Origin: Thiothrix nivea DSM 5205
Lineage (GTDB): Bacteria > Pseudomonadota > Gammaproteobacteria > Thiotrichales > Thiotrichaceae
DNA: 64,000 nt
Reading direction: 5' to 3'
Assembly (NCBI RefSeq): GCF_000260135.1
Contig: NZ_JH651384.1
Span: 4,510,693-4,574,692 of the forward strand
In this document: one piece after another, positions 52,961 to 61,123 of the stretch
How positions within the stretch are numbered: position 1 is the first letter of the stretch
Layout: each line of letters begins with the position of its first letter
Program-made: the position numbers and the translations under genes
The notes under the pieces: generated by a model
Database searches by the model: none
The model's input: the letters and a program-made list of their open reading frames with translations, nothing else
What the model was told of the DNA's origin: nothing

Positions 52961-53034
52961 AAAACACATCCAGAAATGTTGATATTGAATCGAAAATATA
53001 TCAATACTTAATAAGTTTATTATCTAGGTGAGAA

Positions 53035-54150
53035 ATGTATTTCACAAGAGAAAAGAATAAAACAAAAGAAGCTGTTTATTCTGGGAGATTTGCATTTCTT
53101 CCTTGTATAAAAGCCAATTCATTAAGCGACTCAGAACTATACAATAAATATAATGATGCCGTATCATCAAATAAAGTTTATAATGATATTTCTGAGGAGT
53201 TTTATCATTCTAGACAAGTCACTCGTAGCATTACTGGATTATCTTTGAATGGGTTTAGATGGTTATCTCGCATTTATTGGCTCCTAACAGGAAACAAGTA
53301 TTTTGTTGGTCAATACTATTTAATGAGATCTATATTTTATTGTTTTGCTTATGATATTCTTGAAAAAGATGCAGGAGAAAAAGAAAAAAATAATAATTTA
53401 ACCGATAATAGAAATACGACCAATAAAATCAAAATACCTTTATCTCATATTGCAAGAATGGATTTTTACGTCGTTACGGAATGGCTCTATAATATTAACT
53501 TATTATTAATGTTATTTTATATACTAGCTATCCCTGTATTATTTGTTATTGGCTTTGTCATAACAAAGCATTTTACTCTTAACGTTAATAGAGTAAGCTC
53601 TAATGGGAAAATTTATACCCATTTAATATCAAATCAAAAATATATATCTGATATTACGGAAAGTGTAGATGAAAAAACTACTTCTTGGAGAATTGGAACA
53701 TACATCCAACCAGAATACTGGGCTATCCGATTAAGAGGAGAGATTATTTTTGAAGATTGGGTTATTGAGAAGTTTGCATCAGAATATGTGTTTTATGAAT
53801 ATTTATATAAAAACATACACGACAGAAACGAACGAAGAAGAATTTATACGGAGTTGTTTCATTCAAGATATGGTTCTTATAAACAATATATGTATGATAT
53901 GGTGGATTTCTCTATTTTATGTTCTTGCATACAAAGCAAACCCGATGTAAATATAAACTTCTTATCTTATAAGGTTAAAAATTTATTAGCCATTGATCAA
54001 GAAAGGAAACCTGATTCAGATAAAAATCATAAGTTAATTATTGAGGCTTTTGAATTTATTAAAAATAAATATTTAATACTCAGTATAGATCAAGCAGAGA
54101 AAGAAGAAGTTAACTTAGTTATTTTTTTCTTTTACTTACATGGGAATTAG
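53035..54150 (+). CDS. hypothetical membrane protein, cassette 1
   Basis: This 371-residue protein is very AT-rich, in contrast to the chromosome. One long hydrophobic stretch (about residues 155-180) forms one or two membrane helices; the rest is polar and basic. No family recognised. It starts about 80 bp after the proposed attI crossover and is followed after 11 bp by a second ORF, so the two form an operon in the first cassette. Confidence 0.7.
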   Translation: MYFTREKNKTKEAVYSGRFAFLPCIKANSLSDSELYNKYNDAVSSNKVYNDISEEFYHSRQVTRSITGLSLNGFRWLSRIYWLLTGNKYFVGQYYLMRSIFYCFAYDILEKDAGEKEKNNNLTDNRNTTNKIKIPLSHIARMDFYVVTEWLYNINLLLMLFYILAIPVLFVIGFVITKHFTLNVNRVSSNGKIYTHLISNQKYISDITESVDEKTTSWRIGTYIQPEYWAIRLRGEIIFEDWVIEKFASEYVFYEYLYKNIHDRNERRRIYTELFHSRYGSYKQYMYDMVDFSILCSCIQSKPDVNINFLSYKVKNLLAIDQERKPDSDKNHKLIIEAFEFIKNKYLILSIDQAEKEEVNLVIFFFYLHGN

Positions 54151-54161
54151 AGGGTAAAAGT

Positions 54162-54668
54162 ATGTTTTTAACAAGGACTATAGATGTAAAAAATATTTCC
54201 GATATTCTCAATGAAGAGAATTCTGAATTTAAATATCTGATTATAATTGATTTATCCAACGGAATAAAAAATGAATCTTATTCAGAGATACTAAAACATA
54301 CGATTAAAGGCATAGGTAATCTCGACAAGTCAAACTTATATGCTTTTATTGATGATATAAATATTAGTATAGATATTTGGAAAATGGTTCAGTTATTGTC
54401 TAACGGTGAAGAAAATATAAATTCTAGCCGTGACAAAAAAGATATACTCGCAGTAGCAAATTTCGATGCAATAAGACAGCAAAATGGAGAAATTTATTTA
54501 TTTTTCTCATCAGACACTGACAGTGAAATAATGCAAAAATTAGGTGATATACAAAAACATATTAAGAAGCAAGAAAATATTGCAGGCATTAAATATCTAT
54601 CTATGAAAATATTAAGTAATGGACTTCCAGAAGTATGGAAGGAAATTGTTAAGTTAATAGCAGGATAA
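54162..54668 (+). CDS. hypothetical cytoplasmic protein, cassette 1
   Basis: This 168-residue AT-rich gene product has alternating beta and alpha segments (KYLIIIDLSNGI, GEIYLFFSSDTDSEI) that suggest an alpha/beta fold. No family recognised. It follows the membrane-protein gene by 11 bp. GAGGG precedes the ATG. Probably works with the upstream protein. Confidence 0.65.
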   Translation: MFLTRTIDVKNISDILNEENSEFKYLIIIDLSNGIKNESYSEILKHTIKGIGNLDKSNLYAFIDDINISIDIWKMVQLLSNGEENINSSRDKKDILAVANFDAIRQQNGEIYLFFSSDTDSEIMQKLGDIQKHIKKQENIAGIKYLSMKILSNGLPEVWKEIVKLIAG

Positions 54669-54682
54669 ATAACAAATGCCAG

Positions 54683-55429
54683 TTAAATGTCAGCAATCTT
54701 TCCACCAACCTCATGAATTACAATTTTCAATTCTTGAATTGAGGTTATCGACGGAATCAAATTTACTAGATTAATATTATTATTTCTTTTTTGACTAATA
54801 TCAGAAGAACATGCTGATGGAATATATAATATATCATTACTCAAATTTGCAAGACCCAAAGCCCTTTTCATGTGCCAAGCATGGGTTACTATATATGCCG
54901 ACTTGACATTATCACCTTTAAGTATGATGCTAGATAGTGCTAAATTTTCTTTTGTTGTATTGCTTTTATTTTCAACCCATTTAACTGGAACATTAAATTC
55001 TTCTTCCAATGTTTTTTTCATAAAGTTGGCTTCTTTATATCCTGTTTGCAAAGGATCTCCACCAGTAACTAGAATTGGCAAATCAGTATCTCTATGTAAC
55101 TTTGCTGCATGTCTAAGTCTTTCGAGTTCGCTAGTGGAAACGGATATTCCACCATATTCCCATGCGTTATAATTTAATCCACCACCCAAGACAACTATAG
55201 CCTGAGGTGTATTTTCTTGACGGTATATTTTAAAGTCTTGATCTAATCTATTAATTAAATAGCCTGTCACTATTGGTGTTGATATGAAATATGAGAAAGT
55301 CAAATACCCTAAAAAAATAATATTTTTCCCAAATAATCTTGAAATTAAATAAAATATAACTCCCCAGAAAAAATAACTTGCAGGAGGAGATAATATAAAG
55401 CTTTCTATAAAGACAAGAAATTTAAACAT
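54683..55429 (-). CDS. YdcF/ElyC-family (DUF218) protein, reverse orientation in cassette 1
   Basis: This 248-residue protein is read from ATG 55429 with GGAG six bases upstream. Two N-terminal membrane helices are followed by a DUF218 domain with AIVVLGGGLNYN, LPILVTGGDPLQ, NKSNTTKENLALS and AYIVTHAWHMKRAL. Such proteins act in envelope metabolism. It reads against the cassette direction, so it needs its own promoter, as is often seen for reversed cassette genes. Confidence 0.82.
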   Translation of the reverse strand: MFKFLVFIESFILSPPASYFFWGVIFYLISRLFGKNIIFLGYLTFSYFISTPIVTGYLINRLDQDFKIYRQENTPQAIVVLGGGLNYNAWEYGGISVSTSELERLRHAAKLHRDTDLPILVTGGDPLQTGYKEANFMKKTLEEEFNVPVKWVENKSNTTKENLALSSIILKGDNVKSAYIVTHAWHMKRALGLANLSNDILYIPSACSSDISQKRNNNINLVNLIPSITSIQELKIVIHEVGGKIADI

Positions 55430-55538
55430 GGAAATCTCCAAAAAGAAAATACAGTGTTGTAATGATATGTTTAATGATGCTTTGTTGTAAAGTATGATTA
55501 AAATTATCCCGTATAATTTTTTTAAGTAAAATCATAAG

Positions 55539-55628
55539 GCTAACAATTACATCGACGACGGACGCGGCGACAGCCCGCGACTCCGATTCACTTACTCCCC
55601 GCCGCGCCCGTCATGTTAGACGTTAGCA
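55539..55628 (+). repeat. attC site 1
   Basis: The outer ends GCTAACA and GTTAGCA are near reverse complements. The inner arms CGACGACGGACGCGG and CCGCGCCCGTC pair with one mismatch. It shares the long internal sequence CAGCCCGCGA...ACTCCCCGCCGC with all other sites. The cut lies after G55622. Confidence 0.93.
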
Positions 55629-55639
55629 TCAATAAAATC

Positions 55640-56497
55640 ATGAACAATAGCTCCAACAACCTGAACAAAAAAGATTCAATAAAGAATCTAAAAGATCAAC
55701 TCATTAACCGATTACCATATGCCCCCAATACGAAAGAAGCTAAAGATTACTTAATGTCTTTAGATATTGGTGATGTGATACATATACATGATTTCTGGAG
55801 ACAACGGCTTATTACACCAAAACCCAGAAATACAAACGTCCCTAGTCATATTCGCAACTCAGAAAGATATATAAAAAACAAAGATAAAATTAATAACTTA
55901 TTAAGCATGATAAAAAATGGAGAAGATATTACCAAATATCTTTCCAAAGGAGCACATAGCGAAACATTTGATGTTAATGAATTCAAAAGAACTAAAAGCT
56001 TCAATTCGTTTCGTGACAGAATGCTAATTATTGAAGAGTGTTATCATCTTCATTTACACCCATATCCAGAGCGTAGCAACTATATTATACTTGCATATAT
56101 TAATAACGTTGCATTTGAGGTGATCGGTATTTTTACTCATGATATATTTTCAGATGAAGAAAATATTGAGCATGAGTCCTATGAAAAAGCCATCAACTAT
56201 TATTTAAAAAAGCAAATGCCAAACGGCGGACATTACTTCAAAGGATTACAAAACCTAGCGGGCAGTTCAATATATAGCACGTTAAGACAAGTGGATATAT
56301 ATAAAATCATGCACAATGTCGAGGTAACACATGACGGCATTGAAGAATATACAAAACTTCTTTATAAAAAATTACACAATAGAGAACCTAAATATATAAA
56401 GCCGATTTGGCAAATTCCAGATAGAGAAATAGAGATTTTTGACAAAAAGAACAAAATTACTTTTAAAGAAGAACAACTTAGATACCGTTATAAATGA
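55640..56497 (+). CDS. hypothetical protein, cassette 2
   Basis: This 285-residue hydrophilic, lysine-rich and AT-rich gene product has no membrane segment. No family recognised; the centre has a histidine-rich stretch (CYHLHLHPYPERSNY). An in-frame ATG lies upstream at 55613 inside attC site 1, so translation could also begin in the recombination site; the ATG at 55640 is taken because it lies inside the cassette. The stop is directly before attC site 2. Confidence 0.65.
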   Translation: MNNSSNNLNKKDSIKNLKDQLINRLPYAPNTKEAKDYLMSLDIGDVIHIHDFWRQRLITPKPRNTNVPSHIRNSERYIKNKDKINNLLSMIKNGEDITKYLSKGAHSETFDVNEFKRTKSFNSFRDRMLIIEECYHLHLHPYPERSNYIILAYINNVAFEVIGIFTHDIFSDEENIEHESYEKAINYYLKKQMPNGGHYFKGLQNLAGSSIYSTLRQVDIYKIMHNVEVTHDGIEEYTKLLYKKLHNREPKYIKPIWQIPDREIEIFDKKNKITFKEEQLRYRYK

Positions 56498-56587
56498 GCT
56501 AACGATTACATCGACGACGGACGCGGTGATAGCCCGCGACTCTGAACAGTTTACTCCCCGCCGCGCCCGTCATGTTAGACGTTGGCA
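56498..56587 (+). repeat. attC site 2
   Basis: Outer ends are GCTAACG and GTTGGCA. The inner arms and central sequence are the same as in site 1 with few changes. Cut after G56581. It closes cassette 2. Confidence 0.93.
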
Positions 56588-56780
56588 GCGGATAAAGCGG
56601 TGGTTAACCACAAATCAAAAAAAGTATTTCCTAATAATCTTCTAAATCTAACGAAATATCATTAAGTTAATATTTATCATTTGGTAATTATATATTACAG
56701 AAAAATATTTGATTTATTTTTATTCATTTTTCCACATAGAATACATATCCATAACCCATTATCAAAGTTGGAGAAAAATC

Positions 56781-57614
56781 ATGGCTGATTTTAAATACCC
56801 TACCTTTGTGTCAGGCATTGGAATGCAGAATTATCTTGTAGCAGAAGAAGGTATAAAAGTAGCTGGAGATAATAAGTGTGACTATTGGTATATTGATGGG
56901 TCAAATTATGAAGATGCCCCTGAACAGTGGACTAGTAAAAGAATAGAATATATCAGAGAAAAAACAATAGAATATAAAATTTATCCCATTTATCATGGAA
57001 ACTTCAAAAACCCCATTGCAACCGATGTTGCATTACTTAGAAGTTCTGCATTATCCTACCTTAAAAAAGAAATATATTTAGCTCATCAGTTAAAGGCTCC
57101 TCTTATTGTTCATGCTGGAGGCATCGTTGAACCTAAGAAAGTTAATCTTGCATTAAAATGCGCCTTAAGTGGTTTTATTGAAAATATGAAGGAAGCTTTT
57201 AAATATGCTGAGGATTTAAATGTTGAAATCTGGTTGGAAAACCTCTGTAATTATAGAAAATTTCATCCATTTTACTATATTTTTACGAATACAGACGAAT
57301 ATGAAACTGTTTTAGATAAGTTAGAAAATGCAAAAATGATCCTTGATGTTTGTCATGAAACTGTTGGGGGAGGAGATCCAATTGAAGTTTTTAAAAAGTT
57401 TCACGAAAGAATAATCTCATTCTCTTTTAGCGATACTAAAGGAGATAGAGATAGTCACCTTCCACTAGGAAAAGGAGCTATAAATTATGAAGGTTTAATT
57501 CAAGAAATACATAACCGTAAATGGAAAGGTATAATAAACTTTGAAACAAGAGGTCAAAATCCTATAGAAAATATTAAATTCTTAAACAACGTAGAATCAA
57601 ACTTAATAAATTAA
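56781..57614 (+). CDS. sugar phosphate isomerase/epimerase-like TIM-barrel protein, cassette 3
   Basis: This 277-residue protein is read from ATG 56781 with GGAGA six bases upstream. It has the AP-endonuclease-2/xylose-isomerase-like pattern of metal ligands: IVHAGGIVEP, EIWLENLCNY, MILDVCHETVGGG, SFSDTKGDRDSHLPLGKG and GIINFETRG. Substrate unknown. The TauE-like permease gene begins a few bases later, so transport and conversion of one compound is possible. Confidence 0.82.
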   Translation: MADFKYPTFVSGIGMQNYLVAEEGIKVAGDNKCDYWYIDGSNYEDAPEQWTSKRIEYIREKTIEYKIYPIYHGNFKNPIATDVALLRSSALSYLKKEIYLAHQLKAPLIVHAGGIVEPKKVNLALKCALSGFIENMKEAFKYAEDLNVEIWLENLCNYRKFHPFYYIFTNTDEYETVLDKLENAKMILDVCHETVGGGDPIEVFKKFHERIISFSFSDTKGDRDSHLPLGKGAINYEGLIQEIHNRKWKGIINFETRGQNPIENIKFLNNVESNLIN

Positions 57615-57625
57615 GGATGTTTCTG

Positions 57626-58387
57626 ATGTTTGAATGGCATGATTTCTTTTTAAATGAATCAATATATTTTATTGCTATTTCAGTTTGTATTGCCGGTCTG
57701 ATAAGAGGTTTCGCAGGGTTTGGGGCAGCAATGGCGATGATACCTCTTTTAAGTTTAGCGATAGGTCCAGAAAAAGCTGTACTTCTGGTTTCATGCATTG
57801 AGATTATTGGTTCAGTACAGCTTTTACCTGAGGCAATAAAAAATACTTCATTTTTCCACTTAAAATTATTGTCTCTTTCTGCCATCATCTCCGTACCTAT
57901 AGGAGTTTATATTTTAACTATATTAGAACCTGAAATAATAATAACACTTATGTCTATCGTGGTTTTATCCTTTGTGCTAGCTATGTTCTTAGGATGGAAA
58001 AATCAGAACGGATATACGAGTAATGGTATGTTAATTGCTGGAGGAATAAGTGGTTTTTTGGCTGGATCAACTGGGATGGCAGGTCCTCCAATAATTCTTT
58101 ATATGATTTCCCCTGAAAAACTGAATCCAAATGTTGCTAGAGGAACCCTAATTACATATTTTGCCATAACAGGTATTGCTACATTCTTATTCTTGTTGTA
58201 TATGGGTAAAAATCCACTTTCCACTATTGGGGCATACATAATTATACTGACGCCGCTTTTCTTAATATCAACATACTTTGGCACCCTATTTTTCCAAAAA
58301 AGTGGATTAAAGCATTACAAGAAAGTAGCTTTAATTCTTTTATCAATAATTTCAATCTATACACTTGTTAAGTCTTACATAGTTTAA
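57626..58387 (+). CDS. TauE/SafE-family permease, cassette 3
   Basis: This 253-residue protein has seven or eight membrane helices and the two TauE/SafE half-repeats: AGLIRGFAGFGAAMAMIPLL in the first and GGISGFLAGSTGMAGPPIIL in the second. The ATG at 57626 has AAGG eight bases ahead; the in-frame ATG at 57617 is three codons longer. Family members export sulfite, sulfoacetate or other organic acids. It is coupled to the TIM-barrel gene. Confidence 0.85.
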   Translation: MFEWHDFFLNESIYFIAISVCIAGLIRGFAGFGAAMAMIPLLSLAIGPEKAVLLVSCIEIIGSVQLLPEAIKNTSFFHLKLLSLSAIISVPIGVYILTILEPEIIITLMSIVVLSFVLAMFLGWKNQNGYTSNGMLIAGGISGFLAGSTGMAGPPIILYMISPEKLNPNVARGTLITYFAITGIATFLFLLYMGKNPLSTIGAYIIILTPLFLISTYFGTLFFQKSGLKHYKKVALILLSIISIYTLVKSYIV

Positions 58388-58445
58388 ATAATTATACCGT
58401 CGGCAATTCAGTTTTCGGTTTCCTTATTTTTCATAATAAATTAAG

Positions 58446-59909
58446 GTAACTACTCAGTCTATCCGAAAACCGCTCTGAGGGAATCAAACGGATTACGCCT
58501 CTGAAGTTTGTCGGTTTCCCACACGGAACGAATGACACAGAAAGCCTCAGCCCCACCCATGGCGCGGAATCCCCCTGCCACCTTGAGTTTAACTTTGACA
58601 GGTCGAACCGCCCGTTCAGCTCGGTTGTTGTCAAAGGGTACGTCAAACTGCTGAATGAACCGCAACACCGAATCCTTGAAGTCACGTAGACGGCATAACA
58701 AGTTTCGGGCGGGGTCTTGTTTGGCTTTACCTTGTTTGGAGCTGGTTTTAGGTTGTTCAGGAAAAATCAACAGTCCGTGGTTCACCCATTGATCATAACG
58801 TTGCTCCAATTCCGCGATTTGCTGCGGTTGCAATGACGTTTGTTGTGCCTCTTTTGCCTGTGACACGGCTGTTTTGGCATCAATCAAGACCTGTTTGAGT
58901 TGTGCTGGCCATTGATGTTTGAGGGTTTCATCAAAGTAGTTCAACTCCCGCAGCAGATGCGCCCCACAAAGGCTGTGTACCATGGCATCGAAACGGAAAT
59001 AAGGTTTCCAATGGTCATGAACCGCAACGCCCCGGAATACTGGCAGGATTCCCGCCGCTGTCATCGCTTCTTGTCCGCGCCGTGCATGGGCAGTGTAGTA
59101 AACCGCTTCCGGTGTCGCTGCCACGTGTAGCCATTGCGTCTTGCCTTGCGCACGGATACCGCTTTCATCAACGTTCACCACCGCGCTCGTGCGGATGCTG
59201 TCCCGGATGTCAGTATAAGTGCTGGCAAGGTTTTCACTCGCCTGACCGATCCACCGTTGCACACTGCCATCCGAAGGTTTGACACCGTATTGGTCGGACA
59301 CTATCTCCGTCACCCGTGACAACGAAATGAAGTGACCTTGCACCAAACCCACCGTATAGGCTTTTAAACGTGCGCCATAGCTGATGTAAGGCGGCAGTGA
59401 AGCCGGAAACTCGCCTTTATGAATCTTGCCGCAGCCACACGTGGCGATGAGTTGGCGGTGTTCCGTGACGACGATTTGCGGGGCGGGAATATCCCATTGC
59501 TGGCGGCGTTCACCGCTGTCGATCAGGGCTTCGGATAACGGCAAACCGCATTCACAATGCCCTTCGACACCATAATGCTCCACATGATCAGGTGTGGGGT
59601 GCATCACAAGGCTATGCCCTTGGTGACCCGGTTGACCGCCTTTAGGGTGCTGCCCGGATTTTCGAGGCTGTGCAGGCTGGCGTTTCAGTCCATCCGATGA
59701 CGGCGGTTTGTGGGAGTTCTTACTGTTCTTGTTGAGTTGTGCTTCCAATTCATTCACACGCGCAGTCAACTGATCAATGCGATCAAACAGCATCAAAACT
59801 AGCTCCACCAAATCGGCGTGGCTTAACTGTTGCAAACTTTCTCGTGTCGGGCGTGGGCGTTGGTTCATGTCAATAGCATAGCTGATTTTTTAGGAGACTG
59901 AGTAGTTAC
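58446..59909 (-). mobile_element. IS66-family insertion sequence, single-ORF type
   Basis: This 1464-bp element has 15-bp perfect ends, GTAACTACTCAGTCT and its reverse complement. It is flanked by the 8-bp duplication AAATTAAG (58438-58445 and 59910-59917), the usual IS66 target size. It carries only the transposase gene, without tnpA/tnpB, like the ISBst12 group. It inserted in cassette 3. Confidence 0.93.
58459..59868 (-). CDS. IS66-family transposase (TnpC)
   Basis: This 469-residue protein has an N-terminal leucine-zipper-like helix, NSKNSHKPPSSDGLKR, a zinc-finger-like segment with CECGLP and ATCGCGK, and the DDE catalytic core with VNVDESGIR, VAVHDHWKPYF and FDNNRAERAVRPVKVK. The frame is complete. 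Antisense frames over it are not considered genes. Confidence 0.95.
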   Translation of the reverse strand: MNQRPRPTRESLQQLSHADLVELVLMLFDRIDQLTARVNELEAQLNKNSKNSHKPPSSDGLKRQPAQPRKSGQHPKGGQPGHQGHSLVMHPTPDHVEHYGVEGHCECGLPLSEALIDSGERRQQWDIPAPQIVVTEHRQLIATCGCGKIHKGEFPASLPPYISYGARLKAYTVGLVQGHFISLSRVTEIVSDQYGVKPSDGSVQRWIGQASENLASTYTDIRDSIRTSAVVNVDESGIRAQGKTQWLHVAATPEAVYYTAHARRGQEAMTAAGILPVFRGVAVHDHWKPYFRFDAMVHSLCGAHLLRELNYFDETLKHQWPAQLKQVLIDAKTAVSQAKEAQQTSLQPQQIAELEQRYDQWVNHGLLIFPEQPKTSSKQGKAKQDPARNLLCRLRDFKDSVLRFIQQFDVPFDNNRAERAVRPVKVKLKVAGGFRAMGGAEAFCVIRSVWETDKLQRRNPFDSLRAVFG

Positions 59910-59975
59910 AAATTAAGTATCAATGAGTTATGAATTTTGAGGAAACCGAATTTTGAATTGCCGTGAGTATAAATT

Positions 59976-60056
59976 GCCAACAAGTTGCTCGACGACGGAC
60001 GCGGTGACAGCCCGCGATTCTTAACGGATTACTCCCCGCCGCGCCCGTCAGCTATG
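59976..60056 (+). repeat. attC site 3, right end altered
   Basis: It starts GCCAACA and keeps the whole shared inner sequence up to CCGCGCCCGTCA. The expected GACGTT end is replaced by GACGATAGC, which begins another palindrome. It would close cassette 3, but the usual crossover sequence is lost. Confidence 0.8.
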
Positions 60057-60058
60057 AC

Positions 60059-60252
60059 GATAGCGCAGAACCGCTCGCGCGGTCCTGCGCTATCGCGTCG
60101 GAGTTGAGCTTCGCTCGCCCGGTTTGATAACCGCCGCGCTCCGCGCTCTGGCTATCAACCCGTTCGAGTGGACGCATTTGCGCCCGCGAGCGACTCCCCC
60201 CGGGAGTCACTTCGCAGCCACAAACGCGCCACTCAACTCCGACGCGTTATGT
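60059..60252. repeat. compound palindrome: 36-bp hairpin plus 151-bp attC-like element
   Basis: GATAGCGCAGAACCGC (60059-60074) pairs with 60079-60094 with one mismatch. Directly after it GCGTCGGAGTTGAG (60095-60108) is mirrored by CTCAACTCCGACGC (60232-60245), enclosing further small hairpins such as GACTCC/GGGAGTC. It ends in a core-like GTTATGT (60246-60252). No gene is present. It looks like a long attC of another type whose left end was replaced. Confidence 0.65.
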
Positions 60253-60295
60253 GTAATATCCAGCCGCTCCTCTCAACTTAAGCTTTATATATAAG

Positions 60296-61030
60296 ATGAA
60301 GAATCCTTGGTCTCAACTACCTATCACAGCTCCCCGTATTCTTGCCGATGACAAAAAAATTATTGATCAATTCAATAAACATTACTGTGGTGACTTAGAT
60401 TTTTCTATCCAAACACAACTATTCCCAGAACCATTCATTGGCGATCCAAACAGTCCTCTTTATGTTCTTGGGCTTAATCCCGGTTATTCGCCACTAGCTG
60501 ATGATAAATGGCATTCGGATGCTGAGTTCACTGAGGCTATAACTAATAATATCAACCATCGACCAACTTCATTTCCCTTTTACTTCTTGAACCCAAAATT
60601 CGAGAATGCACCTGGTTCAGCATGGTGGTTAATGCGATCACGTTGGTTGCGTGGCGAGGTTGGCAATGAATTTCTTGCCCAGTCAATGTTCTGTGTAGAG
60701 CTATTTCCATATCATTCTCATAAGTACAAATCTATTCCAAAATCAATTTCATCTAGTTCGCTCGTACCATCCTCAAACTACTCAGTCTTCCTTGTCCAAC
60801 AAGCTATATTAGCCAATAAAACCATCATAGCCATGCGTGCCTTAAAGCAATGGTTCAAACTGATTCCTCAACTCAAAACTTATGGCAAATTACATCGGCT
60901 CAACAGTCCACAGAATGTATCCCTATCTCCTAATAACATAGCAGGTTACAGCGCACTTGTTGACGAGCTTATCACAGCAAAAGAGCAAAGAATTCAGACA
61001 GAGATACTGACGACAAGTGAAAACACATAA
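60296..61030 (+). CDS. hypothetical protein, possible uracil-DNA-glycosylase fold, cassette 4
   Basis: This 244-residue protein has SPLYVLGLNPGYSPLADD near residue 55, which recalls the G-x-x-PG motif A of the uracil-DNA glycosylase superfamily, and later MRALKQWFKLIP. A motif-B-like histidine segment is not clear. The stop codon lies inside the next attC site. Family placement is weak. The gene is AT-rich and fills the cassette. Confidence 0.55.
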   Translation: MKNPWSQLPITAPRILADDKKIIDQFNKHYCGDLDFSIQTQLFPEPFIGDPNSPLYVLGLNPGYSPLADDKWHSDAEFTEAITNNINHRPTSFPFYFLNPKFENAPGSAWWLMRSRWLRGEVGNEFLAQSMFCVELFPYHSHKYKSIPKSISSSSLVPSSNYSVFLVQQAILANKTIIAMRALKQWFKLIPQLKTYGKLHRLNSPQNVSLSPNNIAGYSALVDELITAKEQRIQTEILTTSENT

Positions 61031-61115
61031 CAAATCATTCGACGACGGACGCGGTGACAGCCCGCGATTTTTAATGACTTACTCCCCGCCGCGCCCGTCA
61101 ATTCAAACGTTAAGC
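61026..61115 (+). repeat. attC site 4
   Basis: Outer ends are CATAACA and GTTAAGC, the latter a perfect GTTRRRY core. The inner arms CGACGACGGACGCGG / CCGCGCCCGTC are as in sites 1 and 2. The left end contains the stop codon of the upstream gene. Cut after G61109. Confidence 0.92.
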
Positions 61116-61123
61116 ATTCAAAA

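Larger units (their letters stand above)
58403..59964. repeat. split palindromic element around the IS66 copy
   Basis: CGGCAATTCA...CGGTTTCCT left of the IS is mirrored right of it by AGGAAACCGAA...TGAATTGCCG (22 of 24 bases), and weaker pairing goes on towards the middle. Without the IS this would be a roughly 92-bp hairpin after the permease gene: a MITE or a strong terminator. Confidence 0.6.
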
